DNA of 64,000 nt from Tetranychus cinnabarinus (taxonomy: Eukaryota > Arthropoda > Arachnida > Trombidiformes > Tetranychidae), in the NCBI GenBank assembly GCA_022266195.1, contig WHVY01000001.1, positions 11,346,001 through 11,410,000 of the forward strand, given 5' to 3'. The notes under the pieces were generated by a model that worked only from the letters and a program-made list of their open reading frames with translations, was not told where the DNA came from and ran no database searches. Numbering within the stretch: position 1 is the stretch's first letter; the number at the start of each line of letters is the position of its first letter. Both the position numbers and the translations under genes were made by a program. Below are positions 1 to 13,100 of this stretch, one piece after another.

Positions 1-3000
1 AAAATATTTACCTGACTTTTTTGCTCTCAATTGTCGCGTGTACTCAACTTGATCTTGTTGATAATTTATTCGTAAAAGTGTGACTTTGATATTGAAAAGG
101 TTCCCCAAGTCAGGGCAAGGTTAACATTATGGTTGACAGTGATGAATTTAAAGGAATGAACATTTGAATGTTTATTAAAAACATTTAAATTCATCTGCTT
201 AAGATGAAACTGTAAATGAATAGTTATTGACAAGTAACAATTTACATCAACATTAAAACATTTTACTCTATTGACTGTTGTGGGTTAACTCAAACAGTTC
301 AACTTAAAACTGTCTTGGAGTTATTTTTATAAAAATATCAAACAAATGAGCAATAATTATTGACTGAAGATATCCAGAAGTTGATTTAAAAAAGGTTCAC
401 CACACTTACAGTAATAGATTAGAATCAACTTTAACCAGTGAACACAATTTAACATTTCAATTGTACAATTGGATTAAGATTGCAATTAGACGGAAGAGTT
501 GAAAAAGTACAGCTCTTTTGAATTGCTCAATGAGCTTGAAAATTGAAGATCAAAAAATTTAAATTCTAGTTCAACTTTGCTCTTTTCCAACCCAATTTGA
601 GGTCAATTTTTTTGCCCATTTAAATTGTATAGAGTTAATGGACAGTATATTGATAATCTTAATGTGAGATAAATGGAGAAACGAAAAGGCCAAAAGGTCT
701 TTGGTGGTCCTTTTTTTGCTTGCTCTACGTGTTTCATCTATTAGGCTTTATTCACTTGGTTTCGAGAGGTTTTCCGTTATTATCTTCCGGTGAACATCAT
801 CATCTTCTTGTGTCTTTATGTGAGTGTTTCTTGAAAGGAAACTTCAACCTTCTTCTTTACCAAATGTTTATGTTCAATGTTGTTATTAAAACACTTTTCA
901 TCTCATCAGTACCAACCCTTGTTAGTGACTCTTAGGCAAACCTGGAATGAAGCCTTTTCAAGTCAACCTTCAACAACTCACTTGCATCTTTTCACTGCAT
1001 TTACAAATCAATTATTTACATTCAAAAAGAAGAAGAAACTTTCTCTGATTTTCATCCGGTTGAGTGGTTCAATTGACCCAAACAAATGGACAACCATTTT
1101 TACCATCTCAATAGCACATAATCAAGAGTTGACCATTCAAGTCCACACCACTTTAAGAAAAAAAGTGAACAGAAAAGGGTTGAGACAAGAAACTCATTAC
1201 AAGGTGATGATGGACTGCATTTTATTTGGAAACAACAAAGACACTCAATTGGTAATTGCCAGTTGAATGGTTTAAATTGTCAAAAACATTTGCGCAAAGT
1301 TCAATGAATGGACATTAATTGTCGAATCGCAAATCACTTTTTACTCTCTTTACGGAAGTTCAATTGGAAGCAAATTGAATGAGCCAATTTTAATCATTTC
1401 CCGTTTTGTAGACTTGAAAACAATTGCAATTGCTTTGATTGTTGAACTTGTATTAAGCGTGAGTCGAGATTGAACAGACCAAAAATGATCGGAAGTTTAT
1501 CTTAACACAGAAAAGTTTCATAACAGTAAATTAAAGCAATAATAACATTGTTTTCCGGTTCAATATTAACTGTCAATAAATATCAGTGTTGAATGTTAAG
1601 TACTGATGAACGTTGTTTATTGAGCCCAAACAACAACAAATGCGCACAAATTAAACCTTTATTTTGGTAAATGATAAACTTGCATGTGTTAGTGAATCTA
1701 ATGAACATGAAAGTTTAAGCAAAAAAACCGCAATTTAAACCTCAAAAGAAGAAAAAAACTTGTTTATTTTGATTGCCAACGATTAATGATATAACGATGC
1801 TCATATCATGTTAATAGTGTTAAATTGTAAACAAAAGTGCTAAGTTAAACTGTGAATTTTTTTTCTTCTTTTCTCTCTTTTTCAACCCAATTTTATATAC
1901 ATTCATGATTCATGAACACAAATCATGATGAAAAGTTATTCAAGTTGTCAAAATTTATTCTCATGGAACAGCAAATTTTTCATGTTCATTTTGATAAATA
2001 GCCTGCAAATATAGGAAGAGATTCATTTTGGCAAAAGATTCAGATTATTCAATAAAATATTGGTTTTATAAAGTTCATGATTGATCAATGAATCATGGGA
2101 ATCGGGCGATTTACATCGAATTCAATGTTCAGTCAGATTATTCTTTCACAACATATTGTTACACAAAAATGTCATAAATGCTGAAAGAATGTCGATTCAA
2201 ATGCGAAAATTTCTTGTAATGTGAAGACTCAAAGTTTTGAGAAAATTCGAAAAAACGAAAGAACAATCGAAAAACGAAAAATGTCTGATTATTAGCATTT
2301 ACCAATCAGTTTGTCGGTTAAATGAGTTTCATTTTTCATCATTTCTTTTTCATTAAGATTGTCATTTCTCGAAGCGAGTGACTCGTCTTTATTTCAAAGC
2401 CCAGTCGAAGAAGAACGGATTTTTTTCGAAAATAAGATCATTTTTTGTTCGATCAAGAATAATGGCATTTCGATGAGTGAATTTTGAAAATTATTAGCGA
2501 TTTTATTGAAAGCTATTTAAAAGAAAATCTCTCGACTTTAAGGGCTCTACAAGCATGCCAAGTCTCAACTGCAAACTCGAAAGGTTTTGCATTTAATCTT
2601 TTTTAATCTTGGCCATTGAATTTCGAAATTGAATCGATCGAGAAACTTTTTTCACTGCAACGCAATTTTAGTCGAAGTTGCAAAGGACAACTTGAATGAA
2701 GGCAAGTTCAATACATGAGTATAGATGAGTTTGGGCGATGAATTTTGTTTCAATTTTATAGGCATTTTTTGTTGATTTTGTTTCTTCATTTGCACTTCAT
2801 TTTGATTGTCATGAAAGTCAATAATAGAGGCAAAGTAAAAGTGTACACAAATAAGACTAAAGGTTGATTTATAAAAACAGGTAAATTGAATTGTTGATGT
2901 AAATGGTTAATGGTAATCCATTAGTCGATTGAGTTTTGTTTTGTGTTTTGGTTCCATTGAAACTGGACAAACTGAGGTTGATCAACTTACAAGTTAAGCT

Positions 3001-4363
3001 TTTAATTATATTTATTGATGGATAATCAAACGGTCTTATAATAATGTAAAAGGATTAAGAAGCCATTGAGAATCAATTGATTGTAAAGATGATCAGTGGC
3101 GATGGCAAAGAAATTATTGAAAGTAAAGTAAATTGTTATCGATATTATTAGATTTGTAAAGGTAAACAATAATCACAATGATCATGTGGGAGGCTGATAG
3201 GCTTAGCTCTTGAACCGCTTTTTACCTTTCAAAAGGTCTACACAAAGTGCCTCTCATTGACCCTGTACATTAGCCTTTTGTGTGTCCAGTTTTTTGCCTT
3301 TTTTACTTTCTCTTCCCATTCATTGATCCATTACAGGCAGTGATGAAAAACAAAACAAAAGCAAGCTCAATATTCAATAGCAATCGATGGCAAAATGTTT
3401 AATCCTTTTAACGGAGACACACTTATTCGGCATTTAATAGCTAATAATAGTTGAGTAGTTGGATTAAGATTAACAGTAAACTCTCATTTAATTACTACTT
3501 TGCACCATTCGAGTTTCGGGTTCAGTTTGCTTTCCATATTAACGTTCAATTTAATCGAATCGATTAGTGTAAATTAAAAGTGTTTTGTCTCAGTTTTTAT
3601 TGATTATTCAACGATTTTATTCTTGGGTCATTTATTGATCATAAAGCTCATGTTTGAGAAAATGGAATTTTTTTATATTCTTTTCCAGTTGAATATCTTT
3701 TGGAAACTTGAATGAGTTTGAAATGGATTTGTTGATGTTCATTTTTTAATTGTTGAGTTAAACAAATTTATCTGTTGCTGGTGTGAACATGTTGGGTGTT
3801 GAAACGATTAAACTTAAGCTTGTTCATTCATCATCATGGATCTCATGTTGAGCTGTAAATTGGCTTCATGTTGAATCAAAATTATTCAAATGTTTTGCCT
3901 GAAAAAAAGAGAATTTAAAAATTGAATTTACTCCATTATTTAATGGTAATCAAGGGAACAATTTGATTAATTAATGGCTGTTAGATGGAGAGTGTGAGAG
4001 GCAACATTGTTTGGGTTAAATGTTGGCCACCCATTATCGAGTAAAGTGTTGACTTGAATTTACAATATTTTTGGTTCGTCTAGTTGGACCCTTGAACTGT
4101 ATCAAAGAGGCTTTCCTTGTTTAAAACATTGTTAAACAATTTGTTCAAATTTCACAGTTTGATTTTTTGCGCAGTTTTCCCTTTCACTGGTAAAGCAGAT
4201 CAAAAACACGAATCAAACCCAAAGTTAGACTGGATTCACACTCACGTTATGATAAATAAACATTGTTGGGAAACTTATACGGTTTTGTAATAACAATCAC
4301 TAATATACTGGATAACTGTTCATTATTCAAGAACAGGGCAAGAGATTGTCTTCATTTAGTCTT
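1..4363. other. AT-rich non-coding stretch
   Basis: No gene is supported here. Open frames are short, low in complexity and lack splice-consistent neighbours. The longest (about 877-1266, +) reads as Lys/Thr-rich low-complexity sequence with no recognisable domain. Part of 2,340-2,640 belongs to a weak dispersed repeat family described in the findings. Confidence 0.6.
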
Positions 4364-4662
4364 GAAAATTAACCGAATAAATTTTCAGATCAAGAAATAT
4401 TCAAATGTTTCAGTTTAGTCATTCCTTATTTCATCTTATTTCATCCATCTAACATTCTTTCTCTTTTTATGACTATTAGCCAATGACGATGATGCTTGGG
4501 ATGATGAATTATTGATCCAAGAATACAATAGGACGGTTCGACTGGTTGATCAAAGAATTTCCGAGATAGAATCAGGGGATTTAGGAAAGACTAACGAAAT
4601 TAGAAAATTGACCGAATAAATTTTCAGATCAAGAAATATTTAAATGTTCCAGTTTAGTCATT
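4364..4662. repeat. 60-bp direct repeats flanking the SMN-like exon
   Basis: Two copies (4364-4423 and 4603-4662) of a sequence starting gaaaatt(a/g)accgaataaa and ending agtttagtcatt differ at only three positions. The right copy overlaps the last codons and stop of the SMN-like exon remnant, so the left copy probably marks the end of a deleted upstream duplicate. A partial tandem duplication of about 240 bp is the simplest explanation. Confidence 0.75.
4480..4619 (+). pseudogene. SMN-like Gemin2-binding exon fragment
   Basis: After a convincing 3' splice site (pyrimidine tract ending in tattag at 4479) a 45-codon frame reads NDDDAWDDELLIQEYNRTV and then a helix-like tail before a stop at 4617-4619. 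The pattern acidic-x-W-D-D-x-x-L-(I/V)-x-x-Y-x-x-x-V is the N-terminal Gemin2-binding segment of the survival motor neuron protein, which assembles spliceosomal snRNPs. No Tudor-domain exon or YG-box exon was found nearby, and the frame stops early. I therefore read it as a detached or duplicated exon, most likely a pseudogene fragment. It could also be an exon of a diverged small gene. The family call rests on one short motif. Confidence 0.45.
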
Positions 4663-5955
4663 ATAATCAGCAAGTCAGGAATCAACATTTTGTGATCAAT
4701 TTAATGTAACGAAATTTTAGAGAAAAAAATTGAAAATTAAGGTCAAAGTTTCGTGATTTCATGTATTGTGTTAGAGTGGCATTTAGCTTTGCTTATTTTG
4801 CGAATTGATTCATATTTGATTATTAGAATGGTATTTCATTAAAACTGTTTTTCGGCCGTACAATCTCTTTCAGAAACACAAAGGTTGAAATCTTTAGCTT
4901 TTGTCACTTTGATAATCTTCATTTTGAGATGAAAGTCTTTCTTAAAGCACAGGTAAAAGCTTTTTTTGTAGAGCTGAGAGATGATACTTTGTCGATTTGA
5001 TGATAGGTTGCAGGAACCTAAATTTGAATCCATTTGTGCAATTAAAAATTTTCTCTGGACGGCAGTCTTCGACAAAATCAAGATCAAAATTGAAACTTGG
5101 ATATCCTTTTGAGGCACCAGATTTTCAACGAAACTCTTTAGTCTTTACTTCGAGAAACAAAGTTTTACATATCTTCCTAATACAACAACGCGCCATAACC
5201 TGAATAACCAGCAGAATTTTTCCCAAATTCAATAGTAAGAGACACGGATTCGGCATTTTTTCCTTCTGTTGAAACGTCAATTTCTCAGTAACCTGGTTAA
5301 CCTCAGACTATTTCATAAAATTGTAGCTTAATCATAACTTTCCCACAGAAATTTCATGTTTTGACTTTATGTATTGTTTGTGTGAAATTAGTGTGAATCC
5401 TGTCCACGAGGTGACGACTCAATCCTTAATTTTGCCTCAAATTGTCTTTATTTGGCTTTGATTTCATGCAGCAGATGCCGTTACTATCGCTGGAATCATC
5501 TTGTTTGGCTGGACAACTGTACATAAGGCGATCGTTGTTTCAACTTTGACCTCGATTTTCTCGAAACCTGACCATCGATGAAATTTTTACTAGCACTAAT
5601 CAGCTCAGTTTTTGCTCTAAAAATTCACAAAGTTCCAACTCTTAACTCGAAAGAAATTTTTTTGCACTGAGATGAGATGTACCTTAATGAGATTTGATTC
5701 AGTAATTTTTGAATATCAAACAGCTATTTTGTGTGATATTGATTGAATGATAAAATGTTGAAGTGTTGAACCCATCAAAAGATTTACTCATGAGTGATCA
5801 TTTCCTGCACCATTTTGGCAGCATTTCATTTTGTTTTCATTTTTTCATTGCAATTCTTGTTTTCATCATTGAATATCTTTTTTTTCTGCTGAACGGAAAT
5901 TACTTGCTTTTTCTTTCATTTTTTTTCGTGTCACTAAATATTAAAAGTGCAAATC
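4663..5955. other. Non-coding stretch with a possible exon-like relic
   Basis: No supported gene. Around 5465-5560, after an acceptor-like tttcatgcag, there is an unusually GC-rich patch whose frame reads DAVTIAGIILFGWTTVHKAI, hydrophobic like a membrane segment. The patch is isolated and no family was recognised. Its continuation (to about 5700) resembles the dispersed 'tcgaaa' repeat family. Confidence 0.35.
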
Positions 5956-7182
5956 ATCAAAACAATAAACCATTAACAGTGTACCGTTAAACCATTAAAC
6001 TAATCATCTTCATCACCATCAACATGAAAGTTATGAAAAGAGGATACAAAATGGTACTTTTTGTCATGTAAAAAGATTGAATAAAGTGATTTTTGCCCAG
6101 AAAACAGAAGAAGGCAAAAAAGCTGAAGCAAAATTCATTTTCATATTTAGATATGAAGTAAAGTTGAATGATAATTAACTTTAATGTAAAGTGAGATCAA
6201 AATGTCAACTAAGAGAGTCTCTTTTGTTTCAAGAGCAATTGACATTGCATACAAACTAAACTGACAATCTTTACATTTGGTAACCTCAATCATCATCTTG
6301 GATCAGTACATCAGTTGTGTATAAATCAATATGATAAAGCATTTTATTGCATTGAGTGTTAAACAATTAAATGACGGCAAATGCAATAATTGATGAAAGG
6401 TGAAAACAGTTTTATGGTTTAATGTTACATTCAATGATAAACATCCGCAAAGGAAGCAAATGGTGAAAGGAATGACATGAAGATGGACAAAATGACAGTT
6501 GAAAGTGAAAGACTTGACCTGAAGACGACAGTGACCTAAAGAAGACGAGCAAGAAGAAGGAGAAGAAGATGAGCGTTGAGATGAGAATGAAAAGGGAACG
6601 AAGGAATTTTGACCCAAAGACCAAGACCAAGATCAAAACGATGAGGAACAAGAAGATTGTCTTAAAGATGTTGTTATCGGTTTCTTAAGATTGAAGGTGT
6701 GAAAGTGTGAAAAGGGTTTGTTACCTTGAAACATGGACAACAATACCTTTGGAAATGTTATTGTTATAATTGTTAACGATCCCAATGGTGGAAATGGCCT
6801 CAGTTTGCATTGGCCAAACAACACATAAACACACACAAAAGAAACCTTGGCCTTGGTCTTTGCCTTTACTTGAACCTTTAACTTGAGCCTTTACTCAACC
6901 TTTCCTCTTGGCCTTTACTCTCGGCCTTTACCCTAAGGTATTATGAATATAAATTGGCCTAAGCGATCGGTTACAAGTACTTGGATGTATGAAAAGGTTA
7001 AAAGCAATTGATCATTAATCAATTGATCAAGTGAATGTCCAGTAACGACAAATTGGTTTGATTCTGTTTACTCAGTCAATTGTTGTTGAAAACCCTTTGA
7101 ATCACCTTAACAACTTTCCTACCACCAACATTGTAAATAAAGGCTCAAAACTGTAAACCATTATAAAAAGGTGTTGAAAAGC
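5956..7182 (+). repeat. Left arm of ~1.2 kb inverted repeat
   Basis: This segment reappears as its reverse complement at about 52577-53802. Spot comparison of several hundred bases shows near-identity: three short reading frames are translated identically in both arms, and only isolated mismatches occur, such as aaagttatg against aaagctatg. Homology begins at atcaaaacaataaacc and ends at aaaaggtgttgaaa. The arm includes a degenerate minisatellite of gcctttact-like units at 6843-6945. No known transposon coding sequence lies inside. Confidence 0.9.
6843..6945. repeat. Degenerate gcctttact minisatellite
   Basis: About ten imperfect units related to ggcctttact(c/t) follow each other, such as ggtctttgcctttacttgaacc and cttggcctttactctcgg. 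The same array is present, reverse-complemented, in the right arm (about 52813-52916). Confidence 0.6.
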
Positions 7183-10100
7183 GTTTCTTTTTTTTCTTCC
7201 TCTCCCGTCTTCAAATAATGCTAATAGTTAGTCCAGTGAATAAGATTAGTAAATATACAAAAAAAACGCAATTTCATTGGAAAAAGTGTTTGGATAATCC
7301 GATCATAAAAATGTTGTGAGACAAACAAAATATCTTTCAATAATTTGTGTTATTTATGAGGCAAACAAATATACATTTGAATCCCACAGTAAACTTGGTA
7401 AACTTGTTACAACTTGAAAAGAGGATGAAATTAATTTAATTTAAATCAATTGAGAGTCAATCAGTTGGAAATGAGTTTAACCAGCCTTTCTCAACTTATT
7501 CACACCTCGATTCATTCAAGGGTTCAATCATATTCAGCCAAATAACACTGAACGACCCAAGCAAATACAAAAAGGTAATCCAGAAACAATTAGTTTCAAT
7601 GTACAACAATGGGCAACAATGAGGTTAAAATATCACGTTTTGTGCAAATAAATATATTATGGAATGTAAATGAATTACTATTTCAATGTACATGTAATCA
7701 TATTTACAGCTAATAATTCAACAGATTAAATTGTAAAACTAAATAACTCGATAACTTGAAGTTGGTCAAAGATTAAAGATCAATACAAATGGTAATAATG
7801 CAATACAAATTGTTTTCAAATAGCAACTTTCAGAATAATCTCTTTCAACCAACAATCACTTGAACATCAAGACTGCAATCGTACCTTCAAGACTTGGTGC
7901 CAAGACAATAATCGAGCTTGAAAAACGGCAAAATCACATTCTGCATAAAACCATCAATAACTAATAGCTAAAAGTTTAATGTCAAATATTATATACTATA
8001 CTGACGTGTAAAAGTTGCCTTAAACTCAAGTCTTTTGCTGATCGACATAAAACTACACAAAATATCAGCAAACATCAAAAGTTAGTTTTAGTTCCGTACT
8101 TTTGAAGTTGAGTCAATTTACATAAATTCATTATTATATCCTTGATGTAATAAGAGTTGAGCTTTTGATTGATTTCAATAAAATTACGTTTCGACTTTTT
8201 CTCAAAACTTTTCTCAAATTTACTCATTCGAACTGATATTTTCCAAAGCAAGTTTGTTTCCAAATTTATCAAGTTTAAAGTTACAGAGTCAAAGTTAACA
8301 CTCATCATCGGACGATCGTTATTATGAAAATAAAGTCAAGAAACAACTTGAAGGAGACGACTTTGTTAGAACTGTTTTGAATCTAAAAACTCACATGAAT
8401 ATCATTCTCCTGACTAATGTTCATACAAGGATCGATTGTAATCTGTGACAGTGACTTGAATCTGTTTGACTTTTGGCAACACAATAGCAGTAAAGCAAAC
8501 ATTAAAAGTCAAATTGCGAATAACATGACCACTTGATATGATACAAGGTAAGCAAATGGTTAATCCGAGTTACTTTGATTGGAACCATTTGACAAAACAA
8601 ATAAAACAAGTATTTTGATGAAAGCATATTTGCAAACAAAAAGTTGGCACCAAATACCGAAAAATGTTTCTTTCCTTTTCTCCTTCTTCTTCTCCTCAAA
8701 ACTCACTTCACCTTTTCGACTGTTCAGTGCTCTTTTTAGTACCCTCTCAACGTGACCCTCTCAATGGTGACATTACAAATGATAAGCCTTCTTATCATCC
8801 TCTTGATGATCATGTTGTTTCAACAATAGATACTTATGTGCGAAAAAAAGATTCATCATGCATTCATTTCCATAGTTTCCCTTTGGCCTTTCCTCTTCGC
8901 AACAAATTCAATCCCATTGAAAGGCAATTGAGAAAAGTTGGCAACAAAAATTAAAGGTGAAACTGATCATTACTATTAGCATTTTAGCTTAATCTTTTTT
9001 ACTTGCATTGTTGCCACTTTTCAGACTTGAACGTTCTCGTCTTACAATGAACAGAAATATTGTAATTCAGAGGTAAACAGAGAAGCAATTGGAAACTGTA
9101 AAATACCTTTTCAACAATAAGATTGATTCAATTGAATGGATTGCGAGTCAAGGGAGGCATTTTGTTGTGTTGGATAATAATAATAACGCTAAGGCTAATA
9201 ATAATAATAAGGCTAATAACGCTAATAATAATATAAATGTATAAATATATATATAAATAAATAAGAGGACAAAAGTGTAAAGAAGGTCGACCCACAAAAG
9301 TATACAAGTCAATTCCATTTTGTGTTTCATAATTTATGTCACCTAAACGAGCCTTTTTAACCTCTTTTCATCGTCAGCCTTCTTTCGTCTTCTTCTGGGT
9401 TCCTCTCAGTCTCGAGCTTTTCATTCACTTTATTCATTACCATTCATCACCATCATCATCCTCCTCATCATCATCATTATCACTTTTCGTCCTCCTCTTT
9501 GCCTTTCCTGGCCAACAAAACTTCTCTATTCACAACAAAACTCACAAAACTGCTCAAAAACCCATTACAATTCAACTCCCACTGAAGACAAAAAAATACT
9601 TTTCATCAACATTTTTCCTCTATTTTCATCTCGCTCAACTCCTCCTCTTCAACTCTTGTAAAAGGCCTTTTCATTTGAAAAATTTCATCTTTCAAAGGAT
9701 TAAATTGCCATTTTTGATGAAAAAAAATTGTCAAAACTCCAAATAACCGATGAGTTTAAAATTTTGCTTTAAAAATATCTAGAAAAATATCGACAGAAAT
9801 ATGAAATTATTGTATAAATCCAAAGCTAATTGCAAAAGTATTGGATTTATTCATTTCAATTGTGAGGCAAACTTTGACTCTATTAAGTGTTTCGAGTAAA
9901 ATTACAAATTGAAATTCAATTTGAAACGCTAATTTTAATAGAAGTTTCTAAGTTAAGAGTTCTCCATTAATCTGTCATCAGCATTGCAATATAAATAAAA
10001 TCAATAAATGAAGTTCAAGTTTTCATGAACAAAACTATGAATATCTCATAATTAAGAGGAGATACAACCACGAATTGGATCTAATTAATCTTCAGAAATG

Positions 10101-13100
10101 AGCTATGAAACTGAATTAGAACCATCGAATGATCTTTCATTTCCAATCTGAAATGTTATTTGCTAAGCTAACTCCCAACACTTCTGCATAAAGCTTTGTT
10201 TAAAAGATTTTCTTTGATTTTGAAATTATCTCTTCTTGAAGTGAATGGACGTTTTTTCAAGATTTGCGGGTTTCAATGCAATATGACAACAAATCTGGTT
10301 ACGGAAATCATCGTTAAACTTATTAGAACTAATAAGTTGACAATTTGCTCAAGTCTGACTATTCCAACAATTCAATTTATGCTACCATTAGTTGGAAAAT
10401 CGAAGCTAAAATTTCTGCAAATCGTAACCACACAGCCATTGATCTTTTTAGTTTCAACCGTAAGATGAAAACCACAAAAAGATCGGTAAAGTTTGATAAA
10501 TTTTTTACATAAAAAAATGAAATTAATCGACTCGCACAAGTCAACGATGCAAAAATAGTGACTAAATTTGTGAACAAATGAAGGCAACAAGATGCTTTAA
10601 TAAGTGAACTGCAAGCGCTATTCACACAGAAAATAAAAGGCAACTTTACTCAACTCGCATTACCATTTGATAAGTTTTATTTGTTACAATTTGCGTTAAA
10701 ACTTGACACTATCAAACAATAATGCAAACTAACAAGAGGCTAAAAAATGGTCTAACAATGAGCCTCAGTGTGACAAAAAAAAGGTGACAATTTATGATCA
10801 CAAATATCATTTCAAGTAACCAAATGAAGCGGCCATTATTATCAATTGATGCATGTTGAATGAAAAGTGAAGCGCAACAAAACATGCAGAAAGACTGATT
10901 CACGATCAACAGGCAGCAGCAGCAACAAAAAAAAGTGCCCAAAAAGCCAAAAGCTGAACAAAAAAGCTGAAAAGAAAGGCAAGCAAATATGAAAGAAAGA
11001 AAAAAGTACGCATACATTACGAAGCATTTAGAAGCATATGGATAAATAAATAGTTTAAATCACGCCTCGAAGTCGGTTGAAATGCACACTAATAGGAGGC
11101 TCATCATTCCTGGCCATCATTCACATCATCATATCACAAAGTTAACCATATTATATTATTATCAACCTTCCCAAACTTACCTTTTTATCCACGCTTCCCG
11201 CCTCTAGTCTAACCTTTGCCATTCATATTCATCTTTGCTCAGCTTATCGCTTCGCTTTTTTCATCTTCTTCTTCCTTTTTCTTTCTTCTTCTTCTTTTTC
11301 TTCTTCCTTCGTCTTCCTTTTCATCCTTTCACATTGTATTGTAGCATTGTAAACGAGCCTCTAACTGGACAAATTAAACGCCTTCCTTCAACATTCACTC
11401 CCTGTCATCAAGTCAATAGCGTCTTTTCACGGAAAACTTTTTTTTATATTTATAGTCAAATTGATGATTACCTTGAATTACCTTTATAATTGTTGAAAAG
11501 AGTAAATCTAATTGTTTTGATTTAAAACATGTTTCCTCTATTTGTTTATTCACTCTACTCTGAGCTGCTCTGTATCCATTGTTAACCAACGATTCAAACT
11601 CCTCTGAGTATAATTATATGCTTCACTAGAGACCTTAATTTACCTTATTTCACTCAACAGTTAATAATCATGTTTTCCCTGTAATACAATAGCTACTATT
11701 AGTAGTTAATAGTTGCTGGTTAACCACGGAAACATTAAATCAATTTACTTTGCTTGGGAAAAAAATAAGTGAAAAATGTTTTCTTTATTCAATCTTTCCT
11801 TCAAACAAATTGCTTCCAATTTCAAACTGGCCATAAATTGCAATCTAAAGTTTAACAATTTTAAAATCAAATCAAGTTCAACTATCAGATTAATTGTCAT
11901 CAAAATCAACAAGAAACTTTCTGTTGTTTCAATGTAAATTGGTAAACATTAAACTGGCTTCGTCTTCAAGTTAAACAAAGGCACAGGGGAACATTAATAT
12001 CTTAAAAGATATCTTGTCGTCCACGTTAATTATGTGTTGACTTAGCGCTTAAAATTGGTAAACAATAGAGTAAGTCCAGTTGATGATCAACAATGTTTAA
12101 TTTTTATGCAATTCCAGTGACCACAATTATCTTAATTGTTGGGATTAAAGTTGTACGATAATAGAGTCAATATTTAAATAATGATTCGTTAAACATACAA
12201 TTTACACCAACAAAGAGATTAACAAGTTTAAAAGGCTAATTACGCTATCGTTGAAAGAGCTTAAGCGCTGGTAAACAGATATTTTCCGTGAAAATTGTTT
12301 TAGGTATCAGCGACGTTTACTATGCATATTTGCGAACTCATGACTCATTGCTTCAAGTCGATAATTGTTACTTTTCAAAAGATATTGATTGCTCTTCAGT
12401 TTGATCAGAAAAACTTGTTTCTCTCCAATGATGTAAGCCATCGATTTTTGGCAAACATTAACTAGTCTAAACAAATAGCACTTTTGGTTAAAGATCTTCA
12501 AATAATAGTCAGAGATAAACTAACCGAGTGATCTTGAATGCTCTTGAACTTACTAGAATTACGATGTCATGAAGATGACAAACATGAATAGTAATCAGTT
12601 GTCTGTAGTTAGCGAGTTATCAAGAAAAATCTATTTGTGCTAACGCTCTTTATTTTGGTTACATCATCTTGTGTATCAACATGGGATTGAACACGATATC
12701 GATTAAAATGTGTTACAATGCGTTAGGTAATAGGTCTTGAGTTGATGTCGAGCAAACAAATGGACCATCGATATGCTTGGATACCAGACAATATAACAGG
12801 CTTGAACTGGTGCAAAACAGGTAACGGTTTTTTGTTGATTATTTTTTAACAATAAAATGATATCATTTTATAATATCCAGTCTCTTGAATTCATTACGAG
12901 AGGTTTAGAGCTGAATGCATATTGTTGATGGAAGCAATATGATCAGCATTAAACTGTTATCATTGATAAATTTGATGAAAAAAATAATCTCAAGTTAACC
13001 ACTAGAGTGTTAACAATGAACGGATGGTTCAAACGCGTGCTTCAACTGTTGATAAAGACTTACAACCGGATGAAATGTTCAATTACAATGGTTTCGTTTT

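Noticed and set aside
877..1266. 129-codon open frame on the plus strand
   Set aside because: Low-complexity Lys/Thr/Phe text, no domain, and no supporting splice or poly(A) context. Expected by chance in AT-rich DNA.
6303..6836. Three overlapping frames conserved identically in both inverted-repeat arms
   Set aside because: Identity follows from the near-identical DNA of the arms. The frames are overlapping, Ser/Phe-rich and mutually incompatible, so there is no evidence of coding.
8664..8954. 96-codon frame beginning with Phe/Ser-rich residues
   Set aside because: Generated by a pyrimidine-rich tract; no homology recognised and no gene context.
9336..9746. 136-codon frame rich in Ser
   Set aside because: Produced by TCA/TCC repeats; no domain.
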